From Candidatus Binatia bacterium (GTDB lineage Bacteria; Desulfobacterota; Binatia; Bin18), in assembly GCA_951812575.1 (NCBI GenBank), contig OX638322.1, forward strand, positions 1,487,925 through 1,551,924: a stretch of 64,000 nt of DNA, given 5' to 3'. The notes beneath the pieces are model-generated. The model saw only the letters and a program-made list of their open reading frames with translations, was not told where the DNA came from and did not search any database. Position numbers and translations under genes: made by a program. Shown here piece after piece: positions 36,144 through 45,226 of this stretch; position 1 is the stretch's first letter; the number at the start of each line of letters is the position of its first letter.

Positions 36144-37262
36144 ATGCATCCAGACGACATCAGAGAATATCGCCGCCGGCACGTCCCTGTCTTTAATGAC
36201 AATACAATGAAGCTGGGCATTTTCGGTCAGAACTGTAGCTATGGGTGTACCATTACGCATGCCGAGTCCACCTTTGAGCCCACCTATGAACATAGCTTAC
36301 TGATTGCCCGGCAGGCCGATGACTTGGGATTTGAACTCCTGGTGCCCGTCGGACGCTGGAAGGGCTTTGGCGGGAGCACCGATTTTAATGGGACCTGCAT
36401 GGAGACCTACACCTGGGCCACGGCCATGGCCACCCAGACCAAGAACATCATGCTCTTCTCCACCTCGCACGTCCCAACCATCCATCCGATTATGGCTGCC
36501 AAGCAGGGCGCAACAATTGACCATATTTCCCATGGGCGCTGGGGTTTGAACATTGTGTGCGGCTGGTTCTCGCCGGAGATGGAAATGTTTGCGGCCAGGC
36601 AGATGGAACACGACGAGCGCTACCGGTACGCTGGCGAGTGGCTTCAGGTCATCAAGCGCCTGTGGACCGAGCAGAATTTTGATCATACGGGCGAGTTCTT
36701 TCAGGTCAAAGACGGCTATCTGCTGCCCAAGCCGGTCCAACAGCCCTATCCGGCTCTGATTAACGCCGGCTTCTCGCCCGCTGGCCAGGACTTTTCCGCG
36801 CGTGAAGTGGACTTTAATTTTATCCAGGTCGATACCCTGGAGCACGGTAAAGAGGTTGTCGCGGATGTGAAAAAACAGGCCCATGCCTATGGGCGAGAGA
36901 TCGGCATGATGTCCTATGGTTTTGTCGTCTGCCGCGACACGGAAAAAGAAGCCAAACGGGCCTATGATTACGTCGTTGAAAAAGGCGACTGGGCCGCGGC
37001 CCGCAATATCCTGAACCTGCTCGGTGTTGAGAGTCAGTCGTTTAGCGAAGCCACCCTTACCCAGTTTGCCGAACGCTTTATTGCCGGCTGGGGCGGCTAT
37101 CCCCTGGTCGGCACACCGGAGCAGGTCGTCGATGAAATGGTCAAGCTGGCCGGCACCGGCATCGAGGGGCTGATTGTCTCCTGGCTGGACTATAACGAAG
37201 AGCTGAAGTATTTCGGCGAGCGCGTCATACCGCTGATGCGCCAGGCAGGGTTACGGGCATAA
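36144..37262 (+). CDS. LLM-class flavin monooxygenase, RutA/SfnG-like
   Basis: A 372-aa TIM-barrel flavin monooxygenase. RWKGFGGSTDFNGTCMETYT, ATIDHISHGRWGLNIVCGW and ALINAGFSPAGQDFSAREVDFNF match the RutA/dimethylsulfone-monooxygenase branch, which uses FMNH2 from a separate reductase. Such enzymes attack small N- or S-containing molecules. The start at 36144 has AAAAGGAACC upstream; an earlier in-frame start lies inside the nonamer array. The reductase is not seen nearby. Confidence 0.88.
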   Translation: MHPDDIREYRRRHVPVFNDNTMKLGIFGQNCSYGCTITHAESTFEPTYEHSLLIARQADDLGFELLVPVGRWKGFGGSTDFNGTCMETYTWATAMATQTKNIMLFSTSHVPTIHPIMAAKQGATIDHISHGRWGLNIVCGWFSPEMEMFAARQMEHDERYRYAGEWLQVIKRLWTEQNFDHTGEFFQVKDGYLLPKPVQQPYPALINAGFSPAGQDFSAREVDFNFIQVDTLEHGKEVVADVKKQAHAYGREIGMMSYGFVVCRDTEKEAKRAYDYVVEKGDWAAARNILNLLGVESQSFSEATLTQFAERFIAGWGGYPLVGTPEQVVDEMVKLAGTGIEGLIVSWLDYNEELKYFGERVIPLMRQAGLRA

Positions 37263-37392
37263 ACGTTTTTCTCCTGTCCGTCTGGAGAATCTCCGCTCGT
37301 ATGGACCGGATTCTACGCTGTTCCCTCCCGGCGACAGGATTTTCGTCTCCCTTCATTGCCCCTCTCCTCCCTTCGGCAGTACAATATCGGCC

Positions 37393-38217
37393 ATGCCCCA
37401 GGCTAAACCGGACCTGACCTACGAGTCCTATCTCCGCTTGCCGGAACTGCTCAGCCTCCAGACGCTCCAGTCCAACCCACCCGCTCACGACGAACTCCAG
37501 TTCATCATTGTCCACCAAAGCTATGAACTCTGGTTTCGGTTGCTGCTGTACGAAGTTCGCACCATCATCGGCCATCTGCGGGCCGGGCGGGTGCGGCAGG
37601 CGGTCTGGCTGATGCGGCGGCTGATTGAGATCGAGCGGGTGATGATCCAGCAGGTCCAGGTGCTGGAAACCATGTCGCCGGTGCATTTTCTGGAGTTTCG
37701 CGATTTGCTGAGGCCGGCCAGCGGCTTGCAGTCCTTACAGTTTCGAGAGCTCGAATTTCTGTCCGGCCTCCGAGACGAACGCTTCTTTGAGGTGTTCGCC
37801 GGGAGTGAGGCTTCCCGGCAGCGACTCCAGGCGGCTTATGACGGTCCCAACCTGTGGAGCGCATTTTGTGAACTCTTACACAGCCGCGGCCTTGAGACGG
37901 ATACGGCGGAGCAACAGGAGCGGGCGGTGGAGCACATCTATACCGACCCCCGACATTTGGACCTGCATCAGCTGTGTGAAGTCATGGTTGAATATGACGA
38001 ACAGTTTTGTATCTGGCGCTCCCGCCACGCCTTAATGGCCGAACGTATGGTTGGCGCAAAGCCTGGTACGGGAGACGCATACACCGGAAAACTTGTTGGT
38101 CGCGCGTCTTTCCAAGCCCCAGGCGTACGCTATCTTCAGGGACGGGTCAGCGTCCACTTTTTCCCTATTCTTTGGGATGTCAGAACCCAACTTGGCGGAG
38201 GGCCGTATGATACATGA
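37393..38217 (+). CDS. kynA: Tryptophan 2,3-dioxygenase with an active-site loop insertion
   Basis: A 274-aa heme dioxygenase that opens the indole ring of tryptophan to N-formylkynurenine. FIIVHQSYELWFRLLLYE holds the substrate-side histidine and SRHALMAERMVG the heme-ligand histidine. After AKPGTG, where the family normally continues with GSSG and then the YL strand, the sequence reads DAYTGKLVGRASFQAP before GVRYLQG, an apparent insertion of ~14 residues in the substrate-closing loop. The rest (FFPILWDVRTQL) is normal. It overlaps the kynureninase-like gene by 11 bases. Confidence 0.93.
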   Translation: MPQAKPDLTYESYLRLPELLSLQTLQSNPPAHDELQFIIVHQSYELWFRLLLYEVRTIIGHLRAGRVRQAVWLMRRLIEIERVMIQQVQVLETMSPVHFLEFRDLLRPASGLQSLQFRELEFLSGLRDERFFEVFAGSEASRQRLQAAYDGPNLWSAFCELLHSRGLETDTAEQQERAVEHIYTDPRHLDLHQLCEVMVEYDEQFCIWRSRHALMAERMVGAKPGTGDAYTGKLVGRASFQAPGVRYLQGRVSVHFFPILWDVRTQLGGGPYDT

Positions 38218-39349
38218 TCTATCCCGCTGGCGGATGGCGTTTCCTATCCTCGAAACCTCGACCTATCTGATTTCCCATTCCATGGGTGCAATGCCCAGGG
38301 CCACGACGGACCGGCTGCACGAGTATGCCGCAAGCTGGCAGCAGGAAGGGAGCGCGGTGTGGGATCGCTGGATGGGGTTTTTCGAGGAAACCGCTGGACT
38401 CCTGGGTCGGTTTCTCAATGCCGAGCCGGGTAGCGTGGTCATGCACCAGAATGTATCAGCCCTGTTTAACGCCGCGCTGTCCTGTTTTGACTGCGGTGGC
38501 AAGCGCAATAAAATTCTGTACGCCGAACTGACCTTTCCCACCCTGCGCTATAATATTCAGTCCAGAGCCCGGTACGGCGCTCGGCCCGTGATGATCCCTT
38601 CTCCAGACGGCATCAGGCAACCAGCCGAGCGCTTTATCGAGGCCGTTGACGACGAGACGCTGCTGTTAGTCCTGGACCATGGGCTCTACCGCTCTGGCGC
38701 ATTGATCGATATTGCCCCTATTGTTCAGGCCGCTCATGCGCGCGGCGCCCAGGTTATTGTCGATGCCTATCAAACCGTTGGGACCGTCCCAATCGACGTG
38801 CAGGCCTGGCAGGCCGACTTTGTGGTTGGAGGCTCACACAAATGGTTATGCGGTGGACCCGGCGCGGCCTATCTGTACGTCCGTCCGGACCGGCTTCTGT
38901 CACAACGCCCGGTGATGACCGGCTGGTTCTCGCAGGAGCAGCCCTTTGCCTTTGGCGACGACATCGATTACGCCCACAGCGCGCGGCGCTTCCTGGGCGG
39001 CACGCCCGGCATGTCAGCCGTCTATGCCGCCCGCTCCGGCTATGAGATTCTCCTTGAGGTTGGCGTGGAACAGATTCGGCAACGCAATATCGAGTTATGC
39101 CAGCGCTTGATCGACGGTGCGCTTGCCCGTGGTCTTCATATCAACACGCCCCAGGACACAAAGGAACGTGGCGGCCTGGTGTGTATCGACTTTGACGGTG
39201 CGGCCCAAGCCGAAGCACAACTCGTCTCCCGGCGGGTCTTTATCGATTACCGCCCGCGCTGTGGCCTCCGTATTTCGCCCCATTTTTATACCACGGAAGA
39301 CGAAATCGACCGGATGTTTGAGGAGCTTGATAGCATCCGCACGGGATAA
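38207..39349 (+). CDS. Kynureninase-like PLP enzyme (aminotransferase class V fold)
   Basis: A 380-aa class-V aminotransferase-fold protein. The PLP aspartate is in VIVDAYQTVG and the PLP lysine in VVGGSHKWLCGGPGAAYLYV. The combination with an overlapping tryptophan 2,3-dioxygenase gene makes kynureninase (kynurenine to anthranilate + alanine) the likeliest activity, although the sequence also resembles generic cysteine-desulfurase-like members. The start ATG at 38207 follows GGCGGAGGGCC; a frame opening at 38051 lies within kynA and is not favoured. No kynurenine formamidase is seen here. Confidence 0.75.
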   Translation: MIHDLSRWRMAFPILETSTYLISHSMGAMPRATTDRLHEYAASWQQEGSAVWDRWMGFFEETAGLLGRFLNAEPGSVVMHQNVSALFNAALSCFDCGGKRNKILYAELTFPTLRYNIQSRARYGARPVMIPSPDGIRQPAERFIEAVDDETLLLVLDHGLYRSGALIDIAPIVQAAHARGAQVIVDAYQTVGTVPIDVQAWQADFVVGGSHKWLCGGPGAAYLYVRPDRLLSQRPVMTGWFSQEQPFAFGDDIDYAHSARRFLGGTPGMSAVYAARSGYEILLEVGVEQIRQRNIELCQRLIDGALARGLHINTPQDTKERGGLVCIDFDGAAQAEAQLVSRRVFIDYRPRCGLRISPHFYTTEDEIDRMFEELDSIRTG

Positions 39350-39444
39350 ACCCTCCCTCATGACAGAGAACAGTCGGCTTTACCCCTGGTCGTCGGATTC
39401 GCATTGAATCCACACGCGGACTTATGGCAAGATGTGGGGCCGAC

Positions 39445-39864
39445 ATGGCAACCACACAGGAAAAACCGCGTCCCCTGATTGACGATCTCACGCGTCCGTT
39501 CTGGGAGGCGGCCAGGGAACATCGCCTGGTTATTCAGCGCTGCCAGGACTGTCGTTATTTTAATCATCCGCCACGTCCGGTGTGTAATGCCTGTCATAGC
39601 GCAGCCCTCGCGTTTGAGCCGGTCAGCGGCCGCGGCACGATCTACAGTTTTAGCGTGATGTACCAGCCCAACGTGACCGGTTTTGGGGATGAACTACCCT
39701 ACCTCAATATTCTCGTCGAGCTTGAAGAACAGCCGCAGCTCTTTCTGGTCTCCAATCTGCCCGAGGCGCAGCGCGAGCAGGTCCGAATTGGCGGAAGGGT
39801 CGAGGTTTATTTCGAGGATGTTGATGCAGAACTGACGCTGCCCAAGTTCCGTCTCGTTGCTTGA
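39445..39864 (+). CDS. Zinc-ribbon/OB-fold (DUF35) acyl-CoA-binding protein
   Basis: A 139-aa DUF35 protein: rubredoxin-like zinc ribbon CQDC...CNAC (~33-51) followed by an OB fold (GRGTIYSFSVMYQPN...YLNILVELEEQP). Such proteins are obligate partners of thiolase-like enzymes and steroid aldolases (ChsH2 with Ltp2), binding the CoA part. The next gene, 16 bases on, is a thiolase-fold protein, so the two very likely form a complex. ATG at 39445 is chosen; an in-frame ATG seven codons earlier is possible. Confidence 0.87.
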   Translation: MATTQEKPRPLIDDLTRPFWEAAREHRLVIQRCQDCRYFNHPPRPVCNACHSAALAFEPVSGRGTIYSFSVMYQPNVTGFGDELPYLNILVELEEQPQLFLVSNLPEAQREQVRIGGRVEVYFEDVDAELTLPKFRLVA

Positions 39865-39879
39865 CCAAAGGACGCACCC

Positions 39880-41067
39880 ATGAGCTGGCAAGGAAAAGGC
39901 AAAACCGCCATCGTTGGCATTGGCTACTCCGAACTGAGCCGCCGACCGCAGAAGTCCCTCGGTGCGCTGAGCCTGGATGCGTGTCGGGCCGCCCTTGACG
40001 ACGCCGGGCTGTTGGCCGAGCGGGTTGACGGCCTGGCCACTTTTCCTGAAGCGCCTTTTCACGGCGCGGGCACCCAGGACGGCGAGCAGATTGTCAGCGT
40101 CGAATACGTGATGAACCACCTCCCGCTCGCGCCCGATATCCGGTGGTATGCCCAAATCGAAACCGGGCTGGTTGCGAGCGCGGTTATTGAGGGGGTCAAC
40201 GCTCTTTTGGCTGATGCGTGCGAGTATGTGCTGGTCTGGCGCGCGCTCCACAATCCGCGCGGCCGCTATGGGGCATGGTCCGGCAATCGGGCTCCTGGCG
40301 ACACGCAATTCATGGCCCCCTATGGTTGTACGAGCATTTTTCAGTGGCACGCCATGGCCTGGCAGCGCTATATGCATCGCTACGGCGCTACCCGCGATCA
40401 TCTCGCGACCTTTGTGACGAATAGCCGGCGGAATGCGAACCTCAATCCGAACGCCTATTTTTACACCACACCCATGACCCGTGAGGATTATTTTGCCGCG
40501 CGCTGGATCGCCGAGCCCTTATGTTTGTTTGACTGTGATATTCCGGTGGAAGGCTGTGTCGCACTCATCCTGACCACGGCAGAGCGTGCGGCAGACCTCC
40601 GCCACCCACCGGCCTATATCGCCGGCTACGGACAGAACACGAGTCGCCGCCGGGCGCTGTTTCACTATTCGTTGGATAATTATATGGAGTCCGGCCACTC
40701 GTTGGCCAGCAAGCTCTGGGCGTCTTCGGGCTTGGGACCCCAGGCCATGAGTGCCGCCGAACTGTACGACGGATTCAGCCCCTCCACGCTGTACTGGCTG
40801 GAGGCGGCTGGCTTCTGTGGACAAGGCGAGGCCTACAGTTTCATTCAGGACGGGCGCATTGCCCTGGAAGGCGAACTGCCGATCAATACCTTCGGCGGCA
40901 GCCTGAGCGAGGGGCGCCTGCACGGCATGGGGCATATTGCCGAAGCCGTTATGCAAGTGACCGACCGAGCGGAAAAGCGTCAGGTCCCCAACGCCTCAGC
41001 CGTCTGCGCCATTGACGGTTCCCCCATGCTGCGCGGGAGCGGCCTGGTGATCACCCGAGAGCCGTAA
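39880..41067 (+). CDS. Thiolase-fold lipid-transfer/acyl-CoA protein (SCP2/Ltp type)
   Basis: A 395-aa thiolase-superfamily protein with the N-terminal strand TAIVGIGYSELSRRPQ and C-terminal INTFGGSLSEGRLHGMGHIAEAV and CAIDGSPMLRGSG. At the position of the nucleophilic cysteine the sequence reads IETGLVASAVIEG, with no cysteine, as in Ltp2-type retro-aldolases and other non-thiolytic members. With the DUF35 gene just upstream it probably forms a CoA-ester aldolase or lyase, rather than a true thiolase. Substrate unknown. Confidence 0.83.
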   Translation: MSWQGKGKTAIVGIGYSELSRRPQKSLGALSLDACRAALDDAGLLAERVDGLATFPEAPFHGAGTQDGEQIVSVEYVMNHLPLAPDIRWYAQIETGLVASAVIEGVNALLADACEYVLVWRALHNPRGRYGAWSGNRAPGDTQFMAPYGCTSIFQWHAMAWQRYMHRYGATRDHLATFVTNSRRNANLNPNAYFYTTPMTREDYFAARWIAEPLCLFDCDIPVEGCVALILTTAERAADLRHPPAYIAGYGQNTSRRRALFHYSLDNYMESGHSLASKLWASSGLGPQAMSAAELYDGFSPSTLYWLEAAGFCGQGEAYSFIQDGRIALEGELPINTFGGSLSEGRLHGMGHIAEAVMQVTDRAEKRQVPNASAVCAIDGSPMLRGSGLVITREP

Positions 41068-41085
41068 GATAAAGGCCCACCGTCG

Positions 41086-41115
41086 GTCTGGGGTATAGGG
41101 GTACCCCTTAGCCAT
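41086..41115. terminator. Possible terminator between converging thiolase-like and vapC genes
   Basis: GGGGTA (41090-41095) and TACCCC (41102-41107) make a 6-bp stem with a 6-base loop, followed by TTAGCCATTTTGG. The tract of T is poor, so this is a weak call. Confidence 0.3.
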
Positions 41116-41163
41116 TTTGGCAGTTTATTCATCGTCAGGCTCGTTTTGGTCACGCCGCCAGCC

Positions 41164-41574
41164 TCAATCCTTCCAGGGATTCAGCAGTTCGACACCTGCG
41201 GCGGCGAAGTCGGCCTCGTTGCGAGTGACGACCGTGAGACGGTGATGCAGTGCGGTGGCGGCGATCAGGCTGTCAATGGCGGGGATATTACGGTTCCTGG
41301 CCATGAGGCGGCCCCACGTATCCGCTACTCCGGCGTCAACCGATAGAATGCGGTCTTCCACCCAGGCTAGCAGGTCCGTTTCCAGCCACGCAATGAGCCG
41401 TGTTCGGCGACGGCCTGTCCCCAGCATCATCGCCCCTTTTCGGATCTCGCCCAGGGTCAGGGCGCTCACGAACATGGCGGTTTGCGGTGTCGTGAGGAAC
41501 CACTCGGAAACCTGGCGCGAGGGTCTCGGCTTGAGCAGTTCCGATAGCACACAGGTGTCGATGAGAAAGCTCAC
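41164..41574 (-). CDS. VapC/FitB-type PIN-domain toxin
   Basis: A 136-aa PIN ribonuclease. The acidic residues of the family appear in FLIDTCVLSELLKP (Asp6), LTLGEIRKG (Glu), AIDSLIAATALHH (Asp) and VVTRNEADF. The fold and length match the FitB branch. Its start overlaps the antitoxin stop by 4 bases, the classic type-II toxin-antitoxin layout. All catalytic residues look intact, so the module is probably active. Confidence 0.9.
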   Translation of the reverse strand: MSFLIDTCVLSELLKPRPSRQVSEWFLTTPQTAMFVSALTLGEIRKGAMMLGTGRRRTRLIAWLETDLLAWVEDRILSVDAGVADTWGRLMARNRNIPAIDSLIAATALHHRLTVVTRNEADFAAAGVELLNPWKD

Positions 41575-41819
41575 AGATCGATATCACGCGGCAGTGACTT
41601 GTCACGCTCAATGTCCAGGTCCACGCCTACCAGAGAGGAAGCCCGCAGAAACTCAGCCATCGATGGTTGCGGACGCTTCAGACGGTCATAGTCGTCCGCG
41701 GAAAGAACGACTGCGGCCCGACGGCCATGGACAGTAATCGTCTGCGGTCCGTCGGTCTCGGCACTGCGCATCAGGGCGCTGAAACGCGCTTTTGCCTCTT
41801 GTACTTGCCAGTTTTTCAT
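41571..41819 (-). CDS. Phd/YefM-family antitoxin
   Basis: An 82-aa antitoxin. The N-terminal Phd fold begins KNWQVQEAKARFSALMRSAE and continues with TVHGRRAAVVLSADDYDRLK, the DNA-binding and dimer region; the C-terminal half (MAEFLRASSLVGVDLDIERD) should wrap the PIN toxin. It is translated just before its toxin and probably represses this two-gene operon. Confidence 0.9.
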   Translation of the reverse strand: MKNWQVQEAKARFSALMRSAETDGPQTITVHGRRAAVVLSADDYDRLKRPQPSMAEFLRASSLVGVDLDIERDKSLPRDIDL

Positions 41820-41966
41820 ACTCTGCCTGTTCTGACCTTTCTGACCAGAAATTACACGGGGTGCGACGGTAACGCAATAGTTCTGCTTTCACTCCCGTTC
41901 GGCAGGCTATGACGGCCCGCGTCCGGCCTTCCCCACGCTCGTGAATCCTGGAATACTGTTGACACT

Positions 41967-43019
41967 ATGGACGAACAGAAAGAGCGGATTGTTTTCTGTG
42001 ACGCCGAGCGTATCCCGGTCCATTTGATTTCCGGCTTTCTGGGCAGCGGCAAGACAACCCTCCTGCGCCGCCTCCTGGACTATTGTCTGGCCCAGGGGCT
42101 CAAACCCGCGGTTATGATGAATGAGTATGGGGAGGTCAACATCGATGGCGAGCTGCTGCGTGGGCAGGGCTATACCATCCGGGAAATGACCAATGGCTGC
42201 ATTTGCTGCACGATTGGCGGCACCCTGGGACTCGCGCTCCAGGACGTCGCCGCCCTCAAGCCGGATGTCATTTTCATTGAAGCCACCGGTCTCGCCGACC
42301 CGGTTGAACTCATGGACCAAGCCACAAAAGAAGAAGTCCTGCCCCTGGTTCGACTGGCTTCGCTGATTGCCGTTCTTGATCCCATTAATTTCAGCCGCCT
42401 GGCCGAAGAAGTCCACTCCGGCATTCGTCAACAGACGGAGCTCGCTGATGTGGTGGTGTTAAACAAACGGGACTTGGCAGACGAGTCTGTCCTGGCCGAA
42501 CTGGAGGAACAGATTCGTGAGCTAAATCCGCGCACGGCGATTGTTCGGACAGAGCGCGGGGAAATGGATTACGCTCAGATTGTCTCCCGCCAAACGGACA
42601 AAAGTACCGGATACGTTTCCGCTTCGCGTCAGGCACCGGTGCACGATCATTTTCATACGCTGACGTGTCTGTGCGAAGCCCCACTGGTCCGCGAGCGGTT
42701 TGAGCGGCTGATGCGCAGCCTGCCGGACACGGTATGGCGCGCCAAGGGGTTTGTACGATTTACCGACTCGGACGAGCAGTGGATGTTTCAATATGTGACC
42801 GGTGAATTCGACATGGAATGGCTGGATTTACTGCCCGAACCACCCGAGCACGTCGTTTTTATCGGCAAGGGTTTTGACCGGGACGGGCTGCAACAGGCCC
42901 TGCGGGAATGCCAACCCAAGGACAACTCGGAAGTCGCATGGACACCCCAGGCAGAGCAGACGCGAAAGGACAGCACGTCGACACCGCACGCCGACAAGGA
43001 GGACCCCTATGATTTATGA
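41967..43019 (+). CDS. COG0523/CobW-family metal-chaperone GTPase
   Basis: A 350-aa G3E GTPase. Walker A is GFLGSGKTTLL (~24-34), the metal-binding GCICCT motif is at ~74-79, the G3E/Walker B motif is FIEATGLADP and the base-recognition motif NKRD at ~160. The C-terminal CobW_C domain follows (~215-310), then a variable tail. These proteins insert or deliver zinc, cobalt or nickel to client enzymes; some act on nitrile hydratase. The client is unknown. It overlaps the NIPSNAP gene by 11 bases, so the two share a transcript. Confidence 0.9.
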   Translation: MDEQKERIVFCDAERIPVHLISGFLGSGKTTLLRRLLDYCLAQGLKPAVMMNEYGEVNIDGELLRGQGYTIREMTNGCICCTIGGTLGLALQDVAALKPDVIFIEATGLADPVELMDQATKEEVLPLVRLASLIAVLDPINFSRLAEEVHSGIRQQTELADVVVLNKRDLADESVLAELEEQIRELNPRTAIVRTERGEMDYAQIVSRQTDKSTGYVSASRQAPVHDHFHTLTCLCEAPLVRERFERLMRSLPDTVWRAKGFVRFTDSDEQWMFQYVTGEFDMEWLDLLPEPPEHVVFIGKGFDRDGLQQALRECQPKDNSEVAWTPQAEQTRKDSTSTPHADKEDPYDL

Positions 43020-43623
43020 AGTCCGGACCTATCGTCTCAAACCGGGGACGCTGGCTGAATGCGAGCGAATTTTTGGTGAAGCCCTGCCGCGACGCGAGGA
43101 ATTTTCTCCGCTCGGGGCGTTCTGGCATACCGAGATCGGCCCGCTCAACGAGATCATCCATGTCTGGCCGTATGAGAGTCTTCAGCAACGGACGGAGGCG
43201 AGAGCGCAGGCCATGCAAAGCGGGGCGTGGCCCCCTCCGATTGGCACGTTTATCGAACACATGGAATCCGAAGTTTTTATCCCGGCGCCTTTTATGGAAC
43301 CGCTCGGCAAGCGGCAGCTTGGCCCGGTGTATGAGATCCGCACCTATCTATACCGACCGGGGGCCATGCCGACCGTGTTGGAGCGTTGGGCCAAAGCCAT
43401 CAATGCCCGGACCGAGCTTTCACCCCTGGCCGCCTGCTGGTATAGCGATCTCGGGACGCTCAATAAATTCGTCCATATCTGGCCCTACGCCAGCCTGGAC
43501 GAGCGCCGCCGCGTCTGGGCCGAGGCCGCTCAACTGACCAACTGGCCGCCCGGCACGCGGGAGTTGCTGTTGACGCAACAGAACAAAATCGTCCTGCCGG
43601 CCGCGTTTTCGCCCATGCAGTAG
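43009..43623 (+). CDS. NIPSNAP-domain protein (duplicated)
   Basis: A 204-aa protein with two NIPSNAP-type dimeric alpha-beta barrel halves: YEVRTYRLKPGTLAECERIF...EIIHVWPYESLQQR and YEIRTYLYRPGAMPTVLERW...KFVHIWPYASLDER. AAGGAGG sits ahead of the ATG at 43009; the frame that continues upstream is a shadow of the GTPase gene. Bacterial NIPSNAP proteins often accompany degradative genes, but their biochemical role is unsettled. Confidence 0.88.
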   Translation: MIYEVRTYRLKPGTLAECERIFGEALPRREEFSPLGAFWHTEIGPLNEIIHVWPYESLQQRTEARAQAMQSGAWPPPIGTFIEHMESEVFIPAPFMEPLGKRQLGPVYEIRTYLYRPGAMPTVLERWAKAINARTELSPLAACWYSDLGTLNKFVHIWPYASLDERRRVWAEAAQLTNWPPGTRELLLTQQNKIVLPAAFSPMQ

Positions 43624-43666
43624 ACCGGTTGGAACCCCGCCACAAAAACATGAAAGACGCCACGCC

Positions 43667-45226
43667 ATGAGCTGGGAAAAAGAAGTCCGGGGCATTGAGC
43701 AACGCCGACAGCTCGCCCGAGAGCTGGGCGGGCCCGAATCGGTTGCCAAGCAACATGACCGGGGGCGATTGACCGTCCGCGAGCGCATGGATCAGTTGCT
43801 CGACGCCGATTCTTTCCGCGAGCAAGGGCCGATTGCCGGTTACTCCGAAACCGACGAACAGGGTCAGCTCCGCTCGTTTATCCCTGCGAATTATGTTGTT
43901 GGCTTCGGCAAGATCGCAGGCCGCTCCTGCGTGGTCGGTGGTGAGGACTTTACCCTCAAGGGCGGCTCGCCCTCGTCCGCCGGCTTTCGCAAGAGTGTGT
44001 GGGCCGAAGAGCTGGCGTGTCGCTACCGGCTGCCCCTCATTCGCTTCCTCGAAGGCGGCGGCGGGAGCGTCCCGCGTGGAAAGAACAGCGGTGAAACGAC
44101 CGGGAGTACGGAATCGGTGAACGCCCCGCCCCGGTTCATGTCGGTCATGCAGGCCATGTCCATGGTGCCGGTTGCGTCCGCCGCCTTGGGGGCCGTGGCC
44201 GGCCTGCCCGCGGCCCGTCTGGTCGCCTCCCATTTCTCGATCATGACCCAGAAATCCTCGCAGGTGATGATCGGCGGGCCGGCTCTGGTGGAACGCGCCT
44301 TCGGTCAGCCGATCACCAAGGAAGAACTCGGCGGTCCGCACATCCACCTGCGTAGCGGAGTGGTGGACAATGTCGCGGAGGACGAGCCCGCCGTCTTTAC
44401 TCAAATCCGGCAATTTCTGAGCTATCTGCCGACCAATGTCTGGGAGGCAGCACCGGTCCGGCCCAGCGAGGACGACCGCAACCGCCAGGAAGAAGCACTG
44501 CTCAGCATTATTCCGCACAACCGCAGGCGTGCGTATCCGATGCGGCGGGTGATTGAGTGTGTCGTTGACCGCGACTCATTTTTTGAGATTGCGCCCCTGT
44601 ACGGTCCGTCTCAGATTACCGGATTGGCCCGGATGAACGGCCAGCCGGTCGGGATTCTGGCCAACGACCCGCAGTGGTATGCCGGCGCCATGACCGCAGC
44701 GGGTGCCCAAAAGGTGAAGCGGCATATCGATCTGTGCGACACCTTTCATCTGCCCATGGTCAGCCTGGTGGACGAACCCGGTTTCATGATCGGACCGGAG
44801 GCCGAGCAGAGCGCCACCATTCGCTACGGGACGGCGGCCATCTTTGCCCTCATGCAATGCACCATTCCCTGGGTGTCGGTCATCGTCCGCAAGGTCTACG
44901 GCGTGGCCGGCGTGGCCCACTTCGGACCGGGCGGGATGGTGTTTGCCTGGCCGTCGGCCGAGAGTGGCGCCCTGCCGCTGGAGGGGGGAGTCGCGGTCGC
45001 CTACCGGCGCGAAATCGCCGCCGCGCCAGACCCGGAGGCCAAGCGCCGGGAAATTGAGGAAGCGCTCGCCAGCAAACGCTCAGTCTACGCCCGGGCCGAA
45101 GGCTTTGCCGTCCACGATATGATCGATCCCAGACACACTCGGCCGGTGCTGTGTGACTGGGTGGACTGGATTCAGCCCCAACTCAGCGCGCACACCGGCC
45201 CCCGCGCCTATACAATCCGGCCCTAG
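43667..45226 (+). CDS. Acyl-CoA carboxylase, carboxyltransferase (beta) subunit
   Basis: A 519-aa crotonase-fold carboxyltransferase of the propionyl-/methylcrotonyl-CoA carboxylase type. It has the N-terminal half ending in GGPHIHLRSGVVDNVAEDE (in place of the usual GG...H...G.....A..E), and the C-terminal half with ILANDPQWYAGAMTAAGAQK and FGPGGMVFAWPSAESGALP. It transfers carboxyl from biotin to an acyl-CoA. No biotin carboxylase or biotin carrier gene is adjacent, so its partner lies elsewhere. Together with mce at 33.7 kb it could feed a methylmalonyl route, but the acyl specificity cannot be read. Confidence 0.85.
   Translation: MSWEKEVRGIEQRRQLARELGGPESVAKQHDRGRLTVRERMDQLLDADSFREQGPIAGYSETDEQGQLRSFIPANYVVGFGKIAGRSCVVGGEDFTLKGGSPSSAGFRKSVWAEELACRYRLPLIRFLEGGGGSVPRGKNSGETTGSTESVNAPPRFMSVMQAMSMVPVASAALGAVAGLPAARLVASHFSIMTQKSSQVMIGGPALVERAFGQPITKEELGGPHIHLRSGVVDNVAEDEPAVFTQIRQFLSYLPTNVWEAAPVRPSEDDRNRQEEALLSIIPHNRRRAYPMRRVIECVVDRDSFFEIAPLYGPSQITGLARMNGQPVGILANDPQWYAGAMTAAGAQKVKRHIDLCDTFHLPMVSLVDEPGFMIGPEAEQSATIRYGTAAIFALMQCTIPWVSVIVRKVYGVAGVAHFGPGGMVFAWPSAESGALPLEGGVAVAYRREIAAAPDPEAKRREIEEALASKRSVYARAEGFAVHDMIDPRHTRPVLCDWVDWIQPQLSAHTGPRAYTIRP

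Noticed and set aside
38051..38206. A start at 38051 for the kynureninase-like gene
   Set aside because: These codons lie within kynA in another frame and the peptide has no family resemblance; ATG at 38207 has a better site and fits the fold start.
43460..44518. A 352-codon open frame on the minus strand opposite the carboxyltransferase
   Set aside because: The plus-strand gene has full family motifs over the same bases; the antisense product is rich in His, Arg and Gly without domain character, a typical shadow in G+C-rich DNA.
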